Origin: Bradyrhizobium sp. 4
GTDB taxonomy: Bacteria; Pseudomonadota; Alphaproteobacteria; Rhizobiales; Xanthobacteraceae
Length of the DNA: 64,000 bases
Direction of reading: 5' to 3'
NCBI RefSeq assembly: GCF_023100905.1
Contig: NZ_CP064687.1
Coordinates: forward strand, 62,001 to 126,000
Shown here: positions 27,786 through 35,483 of the stretch, piece by piece
Numbering within the stretch: position 1 is the stretch's first letter
Layout: each line of letters begins with the position of its first letter
Program-made: the position numbers and the translations under genes
Notes under the pieces: generated by a model
The model's database searches: none
Told to the model about the DNA's origin: nothing
The model's input: the letters and a program-made list of their open reading frames with translations, nothing else

Positions 27786-27870
27786 CCTTCACGCAACGCC
27801 ATCATAGAGCTCGCCGTGCCCGCGCGCATGCGTCAATCAGGCGGTCCTCGTCGTATGCGTACGCAGATCG

Positions 27871-27980
27871 CGGCGGCGAAGGCACTGCTTCAGCACAAGG
27901 TCCGAATATCTGGCACCCTGAGCTTCCAGAACAATAGAAACCTGGCGTTGAGCGGAATGGCGAAACAAGAAGCCAACTAG
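27871..27980 (+). pseudogene. 3' part of the 49-codon ORF split by IS66
   Basis: Continues the frame begun at 25189 (AAAKALLQHKVRISGTLSFQNNRNLALSGMAKQEAN, then TAG). See the 5' part. Confidence 0.4.
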
Positions 27981-28106
27981 CTGCCGATCTGTGCAGCTGC
28001 AACAAGGCTATGGTCTTTATGGACGCAGTTCGTCGGACGGACTTGCGTGCGTCGGTTCGTGTACGATAGCTGAAGCGAGGAGCGCAACGACGTTGGTGGT
28101 GAGCTC

Positions 28107-28436
28107 CTAGTCAGTGTTTCTGACGGCCTCAGCCAGCATGGAGTAGAGCTGCTGCTTGCTGAATTCCTTGGGCTGTTGCCTCTCCGCTGTGTTCCGCGAC
28201 ACCTTCCGTGCGACTGGACGAGCGCAGGCTGCCGACGACGTCGGCCTCAGCTTCGGGGACGGCCTTATCTTGGGCGTTGCTGTGGGCGGCTTGTGGCCGC
28301 GCTTCAGGCCCAGACGGGTCAGCATGCCGCAGACCGCGTTACGACTGCACCCGAGACGACGCGCTATCTGCGCCGCGCTCTGTCCTGCGGACCAGAGCCT
28401 ATTGAGGAGCGCTATGTCATTCGCATGCCAGCCCAT
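28107..28436 (-). CDS. GcrA-family cell cycle regulator paralogue
   Basis: 109 residues. The N-terminus MGWHANDIALLNRLWSAGQSAAQIARRLGCSRNAVCGMLTRLGLKRG matches the GcrA DNA-binding helix-turn-helix (W...LL..LW..G.SA.QIA..LG..RNAV.G...RLGL). The rest is a Pro/Arg/Lys-rich linker and a short C-terminal helix (SKQQLYSMLAEAVRNT). GcrA acts at methylated GANTC promoters in alphaproteobacteria; this short island copy lacks the usual length, so it may be a stand-alone DNA-binding paralogue. The start at 28436 is chosen because further upstream codons are low-complexity and overlap the next gene. Confidence 0.75.
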   Translation of the reverse strand: MGWHANDIALLNRLWSAGQSAAQIARRLGCSRNAVCGMLTRLGLKRGHKPPTATPKIRPSPKLRPTSSAACARPVARKVSRNTAERQQPKEFSKQQLYSMLAEAVRNTD

Positions 28437-28473
28437 GACAAATATTATACCCCTGGCTGCCGAACACGCTAGT

Positions 28474-28680
28474 CTAGTCGTCGTCCGGCTCGCGCACGAC
28501 CGGCGGTTCGTCAGCGTCATCTTCCTCTTCGTCGTCTTCCTCTTCGTCGTCTTCCTCTTCGTCGTCTTCGTCCTCCTCGTCTTCATCGGGATCTCTTGGC
28601 GGCATTGCGGTGCCCATAAGCACAAGCGGTGTCCAGTAGATCGCGGTGGTGGAAAATGCTTCGAAGGTATGTTGCTTCAT
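28474..28680 (-). CDS. small protein with a poly-acidic C-terminal repeat
   Basis: 68 residues from the ATG at 28680 (GAGGAG ten bases upstream). The N-terminal half is hydrophobic (FEAFSTTAIYWTPLVLMGTA). The second half, starting PPRDPDEDEED, is almost entirely Asp/Glu and ends PPVVREPDDD. The acid run is coded by a 15-base tandem repeat. Similar PPRDP...VVREP proteins are common in Bradyrhizobium, function unknown. Confidence 0.6.
   Translation of the reverse strand: MKQHTFEAFSTTAIYWTPLVLMGTAMPPRDPDEDEEDEDDEEEDDEEEDDEEEDDADEPPVVREPDDD
28521..28565. repeat. 15-base tandem repeat, three exact copies
   Basis: CTTCCTCTTCGTCGT occurs at 28521-28535, 28536-28550 and 28551-28565, with a degenerate fourth unit following. 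It encodes the acidic tail of the minus-strand small protein, so copy-number changes would alter the tail length in frame. Confidence 0.9.
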
Positions 28681-29525
28681 GTGGCTGCTACTCCTCGAAA
28701 ACACGCGTAGTCGCATATTCATGGCGGACGGCACGCGCGTCTGCGAGGGTGAAACCAACAGAAGTTATTACCCGTTTATCCAAGTGCTACGTGATGCTTG
28801 TTGTATGACAGGCGTTCCTCGAGCCCAGCCGCCTTCAGGGCGGTTGGAATCTTGTCCAGGACGGCCAATGAAGCAAAGTCGCGCTTCTTCTCCCAATACT
28901 TCCGTATCCGTTCGTTCAGCCTCCTCCGAAGTATTTACTTCAGGCGTCTATTCGGTAACATCCAACACAGTGACGCCATGAAGAACCACGTTGCTTTCGT
29001 CCAGCTTAAAAGCTCCGAGCTGCACTGCGATCATCGGCACTGAACGATTGAGGACCCCTAGCACGTTGAAAAACGGCTCGTGATTCACTCTGCGACAATT
29101 ACGGCTCTGTGTTCTGACCCGGGACGACGCTGCCGCTCAACACCCCAATATTCGATGGTGCGGATAATGTGACTCTCGTCCAACGCTCCCAGCATTACCT
29201 CTTCTTCGTAGAAGGTGTCCGCTTCCTCCGAGTACATCAGGAACTCGCTCTTGCCGCCATGCGGCTGACGGCGCTCTCGCGCGAGACTTCAAGCTCGCCC
29301 AGACCAAGTCATGCTGGTATCGTCCAATATCTGAGTCTGGAGCCACTTCTCGACCAATCCAGCTGCGCGAAGTTCAACCGCTTCAATGTTTTTCAGCGCG
29401 AAACCCATTCCCGAGCTGCACCCCGGTTCCGAAGACGCGGGGTGTGTTATGGGCATGCTCGGCGACTTTGGCCCTGCGACATGTCGGCAGCCTGCCAGGC
29501 AGGCATGACTCACAATATTCGAATG
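28681..29525. other. gap, no gene supported
   Basis: About 840 bases with only short biased frames on both strands. No repeat or RNA gene noticed. Confidence 0.35.
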
Positions 29526-29753
29526 TCAACTCGGCGGCGAGACCGGCCGTCTATTCAGGATCGCGCGCTCATTGTCGTTCGTCGTTGCACCTCGGAACAC
29601 AGCAACAAATCGATCGCCTTGCCAAAGCTCAACGTCGTGCTCGGCATGCATTTGCTCGGCTCGACGCCGCGCCGCCTGCTCGTCAATGCAGTCGAGCTTC
29701 GCCACGCAGATCACTTGCCGGCTGCTGTCCACCACGAATGCTTTGTACCGCAT
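29526..29753 (-). CDS. small hypothetical protein (about 75 residues)
   Basis: Core reads MRYKAFVVDSSRQVICVAKLDCIDEQAARRRAEQMHAEHDVELWQGDRFVAVF, a beta-strand/helix pattern seen in many short Bradyrhizobium proteins (HDVELWQGDR). The start at 29753 is the conserved-looking one; in-frame codons upstream at 29783 and 29855 are possible. Cytoplasmic, function unknown. Confidence 0.65.
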   Translation of the reverse strand: MRYKAFVVDSSRQVICVAKLDCIDEQAARRRAEQMHAEHDVELWQGDRFVAVFRGATTNDNERAILNRRPVSPPS

Positions 29754-29922
29754 TCCGCAATCCGATCCCAACGGGACCGTCATTGTAATCGAATGTTCGT
29801 CTAAGGCGGCGGGCAAACTAAGTGTGGGCGGGCGGAACCTTTGTACGTGTGGCAATTCGGCTATACTTGAAATTCATCGATCGCGCAGCGGCGCGCGTAC
29901 GTGCCTAGGCTATTGCGCTACC

Positions 29923-30633
29923 TCACTGGCGTAATCTCACTGCGTGCCGAAGCGTGCGGTTCGAGCTTAGGATTGAGAAGCCACCAAGCATCATCAGCAG
30001 CACACCTGACCAAGTTGCCGTCCAGCTGCGTGCCTCGTCGTGCGCCTCTGCAAGGTGCGCGCCCATTGGCATAGCTGGAGGTGAGCCGGCGGGCGCGAGG
30101 AGCTGCTCAACGTCAATTTGGCCGGGCACGGAGTGCTCAGGCGTAGGCGGCCGGCTGTGAAGATCGGTGGGTACCGCTGAGGTCATGGTGGTGCCCATAT
30201 CGAGCACGGAAGCGGCATCAGCCACCTTGATTTCGGCTGCAGGCGGCTGGGAGGGCTCGGCCGGTGCGGAGCGCAGCAACTCCGCGCGCGCATTAACCAC
30301 CGCGCTCTTCCTGGGCCGCGCACTCCCGTTCTCGTCCAAACTGGCGGTGCGATCTTGGGCACCGCGATGACGAACTGTCTTCTTCACCTTCGCCATACCC
30401 TCGGTCAGGAACCAGCATTTACGGTGACCGTCGAACCGATAGACCCAATGCGCCCCGTCCGCGGTCGTGTTGCCGGGTCGCGGCAAGCATTGCGCTTGCG
30501 CCAAAGAGGTTGCTGCGGGCTCGCGCGGAGCGGCATTGAACAAGTCGGCAAAAGGGTCGGAGACCGCAGGTGTCGCCGCAAGACCTCCAACAAGAACCAA
30601 ACCGGCGAAGCAAACTCGCAAATAACCGGACAT
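29923..30633 (-). CDS. exported/membrane-anchored hypothetical protein (236 residues)
   Basis: Signal peptide (MSGYLRVCFAGLVLVGGLAATPAVSDPF), then a cysteine-containing domain AQCLPRPGNTTADGAHWVYRFDGHRKCWFLTEG, a Pro/Ala-rich linker and a C-terminal transmembrane helix (WSGVLLMMLGGFSILSS). The layout is of a periplasmic domain tethered to the inner membrane. The HWVYRFDGHRKCWF motif recurs in Bradyrhizobium exported proteins; no function is known to me. Confidence 0.75.
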   Translation of the reverse strand: MSGYLRVCFAGLVLVGGLAATPAVSDPFADLFNAAPREPAATSLAQAQCLPRPGNTTADGAHWVYRFDGHRKCWFLTEGMAKVKKTVRHRGAQDRTASLDENGSARPRKSAVVNARAELLRSAPAEPSQPPAAEIKVADAASVLDMGTTMTSAVPTDLHSRPPTPEHSVPGQIDVEQLLAPAGSPPAMPMGAHLAEAHDEARSWTATWSGVLLMMLGGFSILSSNRTLRHAVRLRQ

Positions 30634-30938
30634 CGAAAACTCCCGGTGTTGCGCCCCTCACCGGGACCACCCTTCGCGGCCACTTAGGCTGCCATGCGGC
30701 TCAACTCTGGCGGCGCCATGGATTCATTGTGGGTCTGAAACGAGATTCGGGTCCGAATTGAAAACCAGTGCTGCAGCCGAGTTCGCCAACCGTTGGGGAG
30801 GTTTTGCTCCCGCCCGAGGGAGCGGCACAAGCCGGGAACTCGGATCGGCCGCGAATGCGGAAGCTGTTCCGTCGCCCATCATTAAACCGGCCTCAGTGTT
30901 TGCGTGCTGGGGCCATCGCATTTCCATGTGCGACTTGG

Positions 30939-31260
30939 CTACCATTCTGGATCGTCGAAGCCGCCATAGTCTCGAACGACGTACTCCCGGGTGAAGCGCT
31001 CGACCGGACGCCAGCGCTCGTGAATGACTATGGTTGCTGTCGGCGGCCTGCAATAATCAGGATTGATGACGATGGCCGGGGACGGGGAGTAGGGATTAGC
31101 GGGAATGAACGCGCAGCAAAAGCCCCCTGACATGCGATGGCGGCCGAGGCACTCGCAGCGGAGAGGGCCAGCAGACCGGCAGCGGTGCTTGTTGCATAAG
31201 AAGCCGTCCTCCACCTTCTTCTTACGCACCGTAAACGGCCGCGCTGGTCGCTTGTTTCAA
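30939..31260 (-). pseudogene. frameshifted small exported protein
   Basis: One frame supplies a signal-peptide-like stretch (ATSTAAGLLALSAASASAAIACQG). A second, shifted near 31120, supplies NPYSPSPAIVINPDYCRPPTATIVIHERWRPVERFTREYVVRDYGG. Together they look like one Pro-rich exported protein broken by a small indel. Could be a sequencing error. Confidence 0.35.
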
Positions 31261-31440
31261 AAGGTAAAATTGAAACATGAACCGCAGGACCGCCGCCCAC
31301 GGGCAGCCGAGGGGCCTGCGTTTGCGGTGTCGCAACCGGTTCTGGGGGGAACCTGATCCTACGAAAGGCCTGAGCGTAACGAGCATCGCAAGCTGATCGC
31401 CAGTGCGGTATCGGTGTTGCGAGCTCCGACGGAGGCGCAC

Positions 31441-31692
31441 ATGAAGCGCAGCTGGTGGATGTTGATCGCCGTCGCTGGGGCGGCGTTTGTGTTCTTCTCC
31501 ATGCTGGCCATTCGGGAGCAGCGCGCCGGCTTCGATACGTTTGCCAAGCAAGGGCATCCGCAGGCCTCGATCTATATGATGATCCCGCCCACCGGGAGAT
31601 CTGCGAGCGTAGTCCTACATGCGCAACGAGCGCTAACGTCGGGCTTGCTTCCTGCCGCGATCATAGGCCCCCGTCGTTTCCGCAAGCCTTGA
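31441..31692 (+). CDS. small single-pass membrane protein (83 residues)
   Basis: MKRSWWMLIAVAGAAFVFFSMLAIREQRAGF gives an N-terminal anchor followed by a hydrophilic tail. GGAGG sits seven bases before the ATG at 31441. The last 30 residues are less protein-like. Function unknown. Confidence 0.5.
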   Translation: MKRSWWMLIAVAGAAFVFFSMLAIREQRAGFDTFAKQGHPQASIYMMIPPTGRSASVVLHAQRALTSGLLPAAIIGPRRFRKP

Positions 31693-32110
31693 AGATCGGG
31701 TGGCCGGACTTTTCTCCGCCGACTTCGCGCGGTACTCGACCTCGGCCAGCAGCTTCGGCCCGACCCGGAGGCCCTTTGGGCGATCCGCTTAGCGACGAAA
31801 CGCGTGCCCCGTGAGCCTGCTTCGTTGGCATCCGTCCATGCGTTGCGAAAGTCGGCGTCGGCGGCCATCATCGCGATGCTGCCCCGCCCATCCAGAACTT
31901 CAGATCCGATGCCACTCAGCCACTCCGAGAGACGGCGCAACCAATGCTCGGAAGAGACCTGCGGTTTGATAAACCTCAATCGTTCCGCCCAATCCAAGGC
32001 CTCACCCGGAACGGGAACTTGCGTGAACAATGAGCAGCTTGACACCCCTTGTTCTGGAACGAACTGTCGCACGCAGACATTCTCTAACTCACGAAGTGAA
32101 GGAGAATAGG
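31693..32110. other. gap with possible decayed minus-strand coding DNA
   Basis: A minus-strand stretch (GEALDWAERLRFIKPQVSSEHWLRRLSEWLSGIGSEVLDGRGSIAMMAADADFRNAWTDANEAG) is protein-like but has no clear start or recognisable family. Confidence 0.3.
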
Positions 32111-32377
32111 ATGCGCAAGTACTTGTTTGCTGCGGCGATCGTGAGTGCAATCGCGACACCCGCAATCGCGGATGAAGTCGGTGTCGGCGTTGAGGCCGGT
32201 CCGGTCGGCGGAGGCGTCACAGTCGGAGAGTCTCACGAGCACCGACCCGTTGATCGGGACCGCACAACGGTCATCAGGGAGCCTGAGCACACGGAAAGTG
32301 ACAGGACGACGGTCATTAAGAAAGAGAATGAGGACGGCAGCCGAGAGAAAACCGTCATTCATCACGACAACGACTAA
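32111..32377 (+). CDS. small exported, highly charged protein (88 residues)
   Basis: Signal peptide MRKYLFAAAIVSAIATPAIA, then a Gly-rich beta stretch (VGVGVEAGPVGGGVTVG) and two copies of a DRTTVI-containing charged repeat (DRDRTTVIREPEHTES / DRTTVIKKENEDGS). AAGGAG lies upstream and an intrinsic terminator follows the stop, so it is a complete monocistronic unit. Similar GVGPAGVTVG...TTVI proteins are common in Bradyrhizobiaceae; function unknown. Confidence 0.8.
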   Translation: MRKYLFAAAIVSAIATPAIADEVGVGVEAGPVGGGVTVGESHEHRPVDRDRTTVIREPEHTESDRTTVIKKENEDGSREKTVIHHDND

Positions 32378-32384
32378 CAAATGT

Positions 32385-32404
32385 GCCCGGACCACCGTCC
32401 GGGC
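32385..32404 (+). terminator. intrinsic terminator of the 88-residue exported protein
   Basis: GCCCGGAC, loop CACC, GTCCGGGC, then TTTTCTTTT. Eight perfect pairs directly after the stop. Confidence 0.9.
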
Positions 32405-32446
32405 TTTTCTTTTGCCTTGCGACACAGAGACGATTCGTTTGCTTCG

Positions 32447-32905
32447 CTACTTCTTACTCGGATCGTCTGCGGGATTGACGTAAGTTATCCCGAGTGGCCC
32501 TTGGCCATGAATTTGAACAACGGAAGGACTACTTGTCCAACCATAGTGGTTCATTTTGGCAGGCGCTTCGGCGTATCCGCCCGCTGTTAGCTCGATCGCT
32601 TTCTTCTCATCGAGTTTGTCGCCCATTCCGATGTGAAAGTTGCCCGATATGACGGTAGCGCCTTCATCTGTTGGATGATTATGGGCGGGAATTTTATAAC
32701 CGCTTGGCATTCTTAGGCGGAGAACGAACAGCCCTTCTTTGGACGGGTCGCCCGAGAGTACCGCGATGTCGGCCCCCTTCGGCAAGGTGGGTGGTGCTGC
32801 CTCCCATTTAAGCTCACCAGAGTTAATCGGCATTTTCATATCATCGGCAATGGCTGTGTTCACACCTGCCAGGACGAAAGCCGAAGCGAGCAAGCGACTG
32901 AGCAT
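32447..32905 (-). CDS. periplasmic cupin-domain protein
   Basis: 152 residues. Signal peptide MLSRLLASAFVLAGVNTAIA, then a cupin barrel with the first metal motif PAHNHPTDEGATVISG (His, His, Glu) and a second region GGYAEAPAKMNHYGWT. The start at 32905 follows AAGGAGGAGATC. The length fits exported single-cupin proteins, some of which are annotated as DUF4437-like. Substrate unknown. Convergent with the 88-residue gene. Confidence 0.85.
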   Translation of the reverse strand: MLSRLLASAFVLAGVNTAIADDMKMPINSGELKWEAAPPTLPKGADIAVLSGDPSKEGLFVLRLRMPSGYKIPAHNHPTDEGATVISGNFHIGMGDKLDEKKAIELTAGGYAEAPAKMNHYGWTSSPSVVQIHGQGPLGITYVNPADDPSKK

Positions 32906-33241
32906 GATCTCCTCCTTTTGGTGAGCGACCATCGTGTGCCAGCGGTGAAGCAAGTCAACTGAAAGTTAGCCTGCCGCTGCCGCATTCTAACGATTGGAGG
33001 CCTTAGCAGATTTATGATCAAGAGTGACAGCTCCGCTGACCTTGGCTTGCCAACGCTCGGACGAAACATCGAAGAACTCGGCCCTTTGCTTTTTCTCGCT
33101 CGAAGCTTACTCAGCTACTGCTCCAAGCCAGGAGCCCATGTTTCAGCTTAACGCTGCGTGGGTTAACCACACCAAGCGAGCAGCCTCATTTTGGACCAAC
33201 TGATCATGACCGTTGGGCCGCTCTGCACCGGGAGCCGCCAC
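32906..33241. other. divergent intergenic gap
   Basis: About 336 bases between divergent cupin and exported-protein genes; no gene or clear promoter picked out. Confidence 0.35.
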
Positions 33242-33709
33242 GTGATTAGAATCGTCGTGCTTGGAGTGGCTTGCCTAGTTGGACTGGGCGCTATTGCTGC
33301 AGCCGCGAAGAAATCCGGGCCGCCGCCCGCTGCCGATGTGGTCATGCCAATAGTAGCCGGTAACAAGGCTGATCGCCTGCCATTCACAATCAAACTGGAT
33401 ATGCCAGCTGCCGGTGAGCGCGCGGATGTTACGTACGTCCAGCCTGGCGAAGAAGAGCAAGCTGATTTACCGCCATCCGCACCAAAGCAAGTCGCTCTTC
33501 CACCGCGTCGCGACTTTACGCCTCGTCATTGGCACGATCCCCATGACCTGAACGCCAGGGCCGCAAACAAAAGAGCCGACGCCGCGAAAGGACCAAGAAA
33601 GGGCGCGGCTGATCAGCCTCTAAAGCAGGCTGAGGCTAAGCGGTGCCGTTCGGACGGGCTGGATCCCCTGTTAAGAAAGCTGAACTTATCGCCGCCGTGC
33701 GATTCATGA
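33242..33709 (+). CDS. exported hypothetical protein (155 residues)
   Basis: GTG start at 33242 with GGGAG seven bases upstream. Signal peptide MIRIVVLGVACLVGLGAIAAAA, then a Pro/Ala-rich region with repeated basic residues (KQVALPPRRDFTPRHWHDPHD) and a C-terminal RCRSDGLDPLLRKLNLSPPCD with two cysteines. Small periplasmic protein of unknown role. Confidence 0.65.
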   Translation: MIRIVVLGVACLVGLGAIAAAAKKSGPPPAADVVMPIVAGNKADRLPFTIKLDMPAAGERADVTYVQPGEEEQADLPPSAPKQVALPPRRDFTPRHWHDPHDLNARAANKRADAAKGPRKGAADQPLKQAEAKRCRSDGLDPLLRKLNLSPPCDS

Positions 33710-33830
33710 CCCCACCTCTAGTCGCCCGCTGCGCAATGGTTCTAATCAATATTGATCTGGCGGCTCATTCGCCGTTAATGATTGATTCAGTTTGCAGCAT
33801 GATCATTGGGGAGCGACAAGGGATGCGATC

Positions 33831-34574
33831 ATGCGATTGCGCCAGGCGAATACCTTGGAAGAGATCGAGGCGAGGGTCGCTGAAGCGAGCGAAGACCCAA
33901 TGGCGCGTGTGAGGCTGAGCGCGCGGGATTTCTCGAGTGCCAGCCGAGAAGAGGTTCTTGCATTATTGAAAGCAGACGGCGATCGAAAGCGCACCAATTG
34001 GCTGGTCGCAGGCGCGGTGATCGCTGGTTTTGCGTTGGGATGGGCTGCCGGTTTTGGTCGGTACGGTCCTATAACTTTCGCGTCGCTCAATTCAACCACT
34101 CAGACAGAAACGCCTTCGCCTCGAAGCGCCGAAACGAAGTCAGGCCGCAGGACCGGAGGCCCGCGAAAGACGGTATCGACTTTGGCTTTGCGAACACCGC
34201 CAGGCGTAAGTCAATTCTCCGCGGATGGAGCGAGCATTTCCGCCGAACCTACAGCCACATGGTCCGACAGGCCTCATCAATCCGTGGACGTATCGAGCAC
34301 CGTTTCTCAGGCGATCGAAGCAGATATGACGGCGACCGGCTCGATAGCGCCCAGCGGACCTCTCATGCCTGCCCCGGAGACAAGACCAGCAACCATTGAG
34401 GGTTGGACCGTTCTTGACGTTCGCGGCGGAACGGCGGTTCTCGGAGGGCCCGATGGGGTTCGGATGGCAATGCGCGGCGATACAGTTCCCGGCATCGGGC
34501 GAATCGATTCGATCGTGCGTTGGGGCAACCGGTGGATTGTAGCGACAGCTAGTGGATTGATCTCGACTCCGTAA
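33831..34574 (+). CDS. single-pass membrane protein, unknown function (247 residues)
   Basis: MRLRQANTLEEIEARVAEAS begins a cytoplasmic helical domain. One transmembrane helix (WLVAGAVIAGFALGWAAGFG) follows at about 61-80, then a Ser/Thr/Pro-rich linker and a small C-terminal domain (IEGWTVLDVRGGTAVLGGPDGVRMAMRGDTVPGIGRIDSIVRWGNRWIVATASGLIST) resembling PilP/GspC-like beta domains of Rhizobiales. AAGGGA precedes the ATG at 33831. Confidence 0.72.
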   Translation: MRLRQANTLEEIEARVAEASEDPMARVRLSARDFSSASREEVLALLKADGDRKRTNWLVAGAVIAGFALGWAAGFGRYGPITFASLNSTTQTETPSPRSAETKSGRRTGGPRKTVSTLALRTPPGVSQFSADGASISAEPTATWSDRPHQSVDVSSTVSQAIEADMTATGSIAPSGPLMPAPETRPATIEGWTVLDVRGGTAVLGGPDGVRMAMRGDTVPGIGRIDSIVRWGNRWIVATASGLISTP

Positions 34575-34599
34575 ACGGCGCGCAACGCCCGCGGGGGAG

Positions 34600-34819
34600 C
34601 GGAACCTGTCGTCCATCTGCGAGAGGCATTCGGGATGAGCCAACGGCAGGCGTGTAAAGCCATCGGCTGTTGCCGCATGACCGTGAGATACCAAACCACC
34701 CGCGCTGACGATACCAGCCTTCGCCAGCGCATGCTGGCGATCGCCCAGGAGCATCGCCGCTTCGGTTATCGGCGGCTGCATGCTCTGCTCAAGCGGGAGG
34801 GCTATCTGATTAACCACAA
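34600..34819 (+). pseudogene. IS3-family transposase OrfB remnant (N-terminal part)
   Basis: Reads VVHLREAFGMSQRQACKAIGCCRMTVRYQT, then LRQRMLAIAQEHRRFGYRRLHALLKREGYLINHK, the start of an IS3-type OrfB before the catalytic domain. Homology stops exactly at INHK where ligase sequence begins, so the element was cut by deletion or recombination. Confidence 0.85.
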
Positions 34820-35092
34820 GAATGGGATGGCCTCTACCTTGGTCGCCGCAAGGGCGAGGACCTGATCTACGCGGGCAAAGTTGATCACGGCTTTTCGCCA
34901 GCCGACGCGAAGGAGCTTCAGAAGAAACTCAACCCGCTGATGCGCAAGACACAACCCTACACGAAGCGCATCGCGCATCGAGGCATTTGGGGTGAACCGC
35001 AATTGCTGGCGGAGATCGAGTACAGGACCAAGAGCGCCGAAGGAAAAGTGCGGCATCCGTTCTTCAAGGGATTGAGGAAAATTTTGGGATGA
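34820..35092 (+). pseudogene. ATP-dependent DNA ligase (LigD-type) C-terminal remnant
   Basis: Ninety codons in one frame: WDGLYLGRRKGEDLIYAGKVDHGF, LQKKLNPLMRKTQPYTKRIAHRGIWGEPQLLAEIEYRTKSAEGKVRHPFFKGLR. This is the OB-fold C-terminal end of non-homologous end-joining DNA ligases (YAGKVGTGF, W..P.L.AE.EY, LRHP.FKGLR). The polymerase, nuclease and adenylation domains are missing; an IS3 scrap replaces them. Confidence 0.85.
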
Positions 35093-35304
35093 CTGATGCG
35101 TTCGACCAATGGAGAGAATGGGCGGGAAAGCCTCCGGGTGATCGGCGCACGACCCCGGCTGAACCGTACCACGCTGTCATGGACCTTCCGCCTGAGGATC
35201 GGTTTGACCGTGAGAAGGTCAACGAGGCGGCGCTCAACAACGACAAGAGTCTGTCTGGATTTACGAGCATGGTCATAAGCGCGCTGGCGATGTGGGTTGG
35301 GTAA
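35089..35304 (+). CDS. small hypothetical protein following the ligase remnant (71 residues)
   Basis: MTDAFDQWREWAGKPPGDRRTTPAEPYHAVMDLPPEDRFDREKVNEAALNN reads as a small helical protein; its ATG overlaps the ligase stop as ATGA, suggesting an original coupling with ligD. Function unknown. The last 20 residues may be drifted. Confidence 0.5.
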   Translation: MTDAFDQWREWAGKPPGDRRTTPAEPYHAVMDLPPEDRFDREKVNEAALNNDKSLSGFTSMVISALAMWVG

Positions 35305-35316
35305 AGGTCTTTGCCA

Positions 35317-35354
35317 CCTAGGAGGCCGCAAGCGGCCTAGGAGGCCGCAAGCGC
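35317..35354. repeat. 19-base tandem duplication
   Basis: CCTAGGAGGCCGCAAGCG(G/C) occurs twice in a row after the small ORF. It is the only repeat in this 180-base gap. Confidence 0.8.
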
Positions 35355-35483
35355 ATGGCTTGCCTAAAACGATCCTGGAAGGCGTGGCGTGGCCCATCCG
35401 ATTGAACGGGAGAGACAGTGATGACCAGCGTGGGGTTGTATGTCAGCGCTGCCGCCCTTCGATCCGGCTAAGTAAGCCACGGC

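Larger units (their letters stand above)
25229..27862 (+). mobile_element. complete IS66-family insertion sequence
   Basis: 2634 bases bounded by 24-base imperfect inverted repeats (19 of 24 match): left 25229-25252 begins GTACGCCCACGATGAAG, right 27839-27862 reads as its complement with five changes. GCAGATCG is duplicated on both sides (25221-25228 and 27863-27870), the 8-base target duplication expected for IS66. The three genes tnpA, tnpB and tnpC are all intact, so it may still be active. Confidence 0.95.

Noticed and set aside
31572..32165. 197-codon minus-strand frame overlapping the 88-residue exported protein gene
   Set aside because: Only its middle is protein-like; it overlaps a gene with signal peptide, ribosome binding site and terminator, so at most it contains a decayed fragment.
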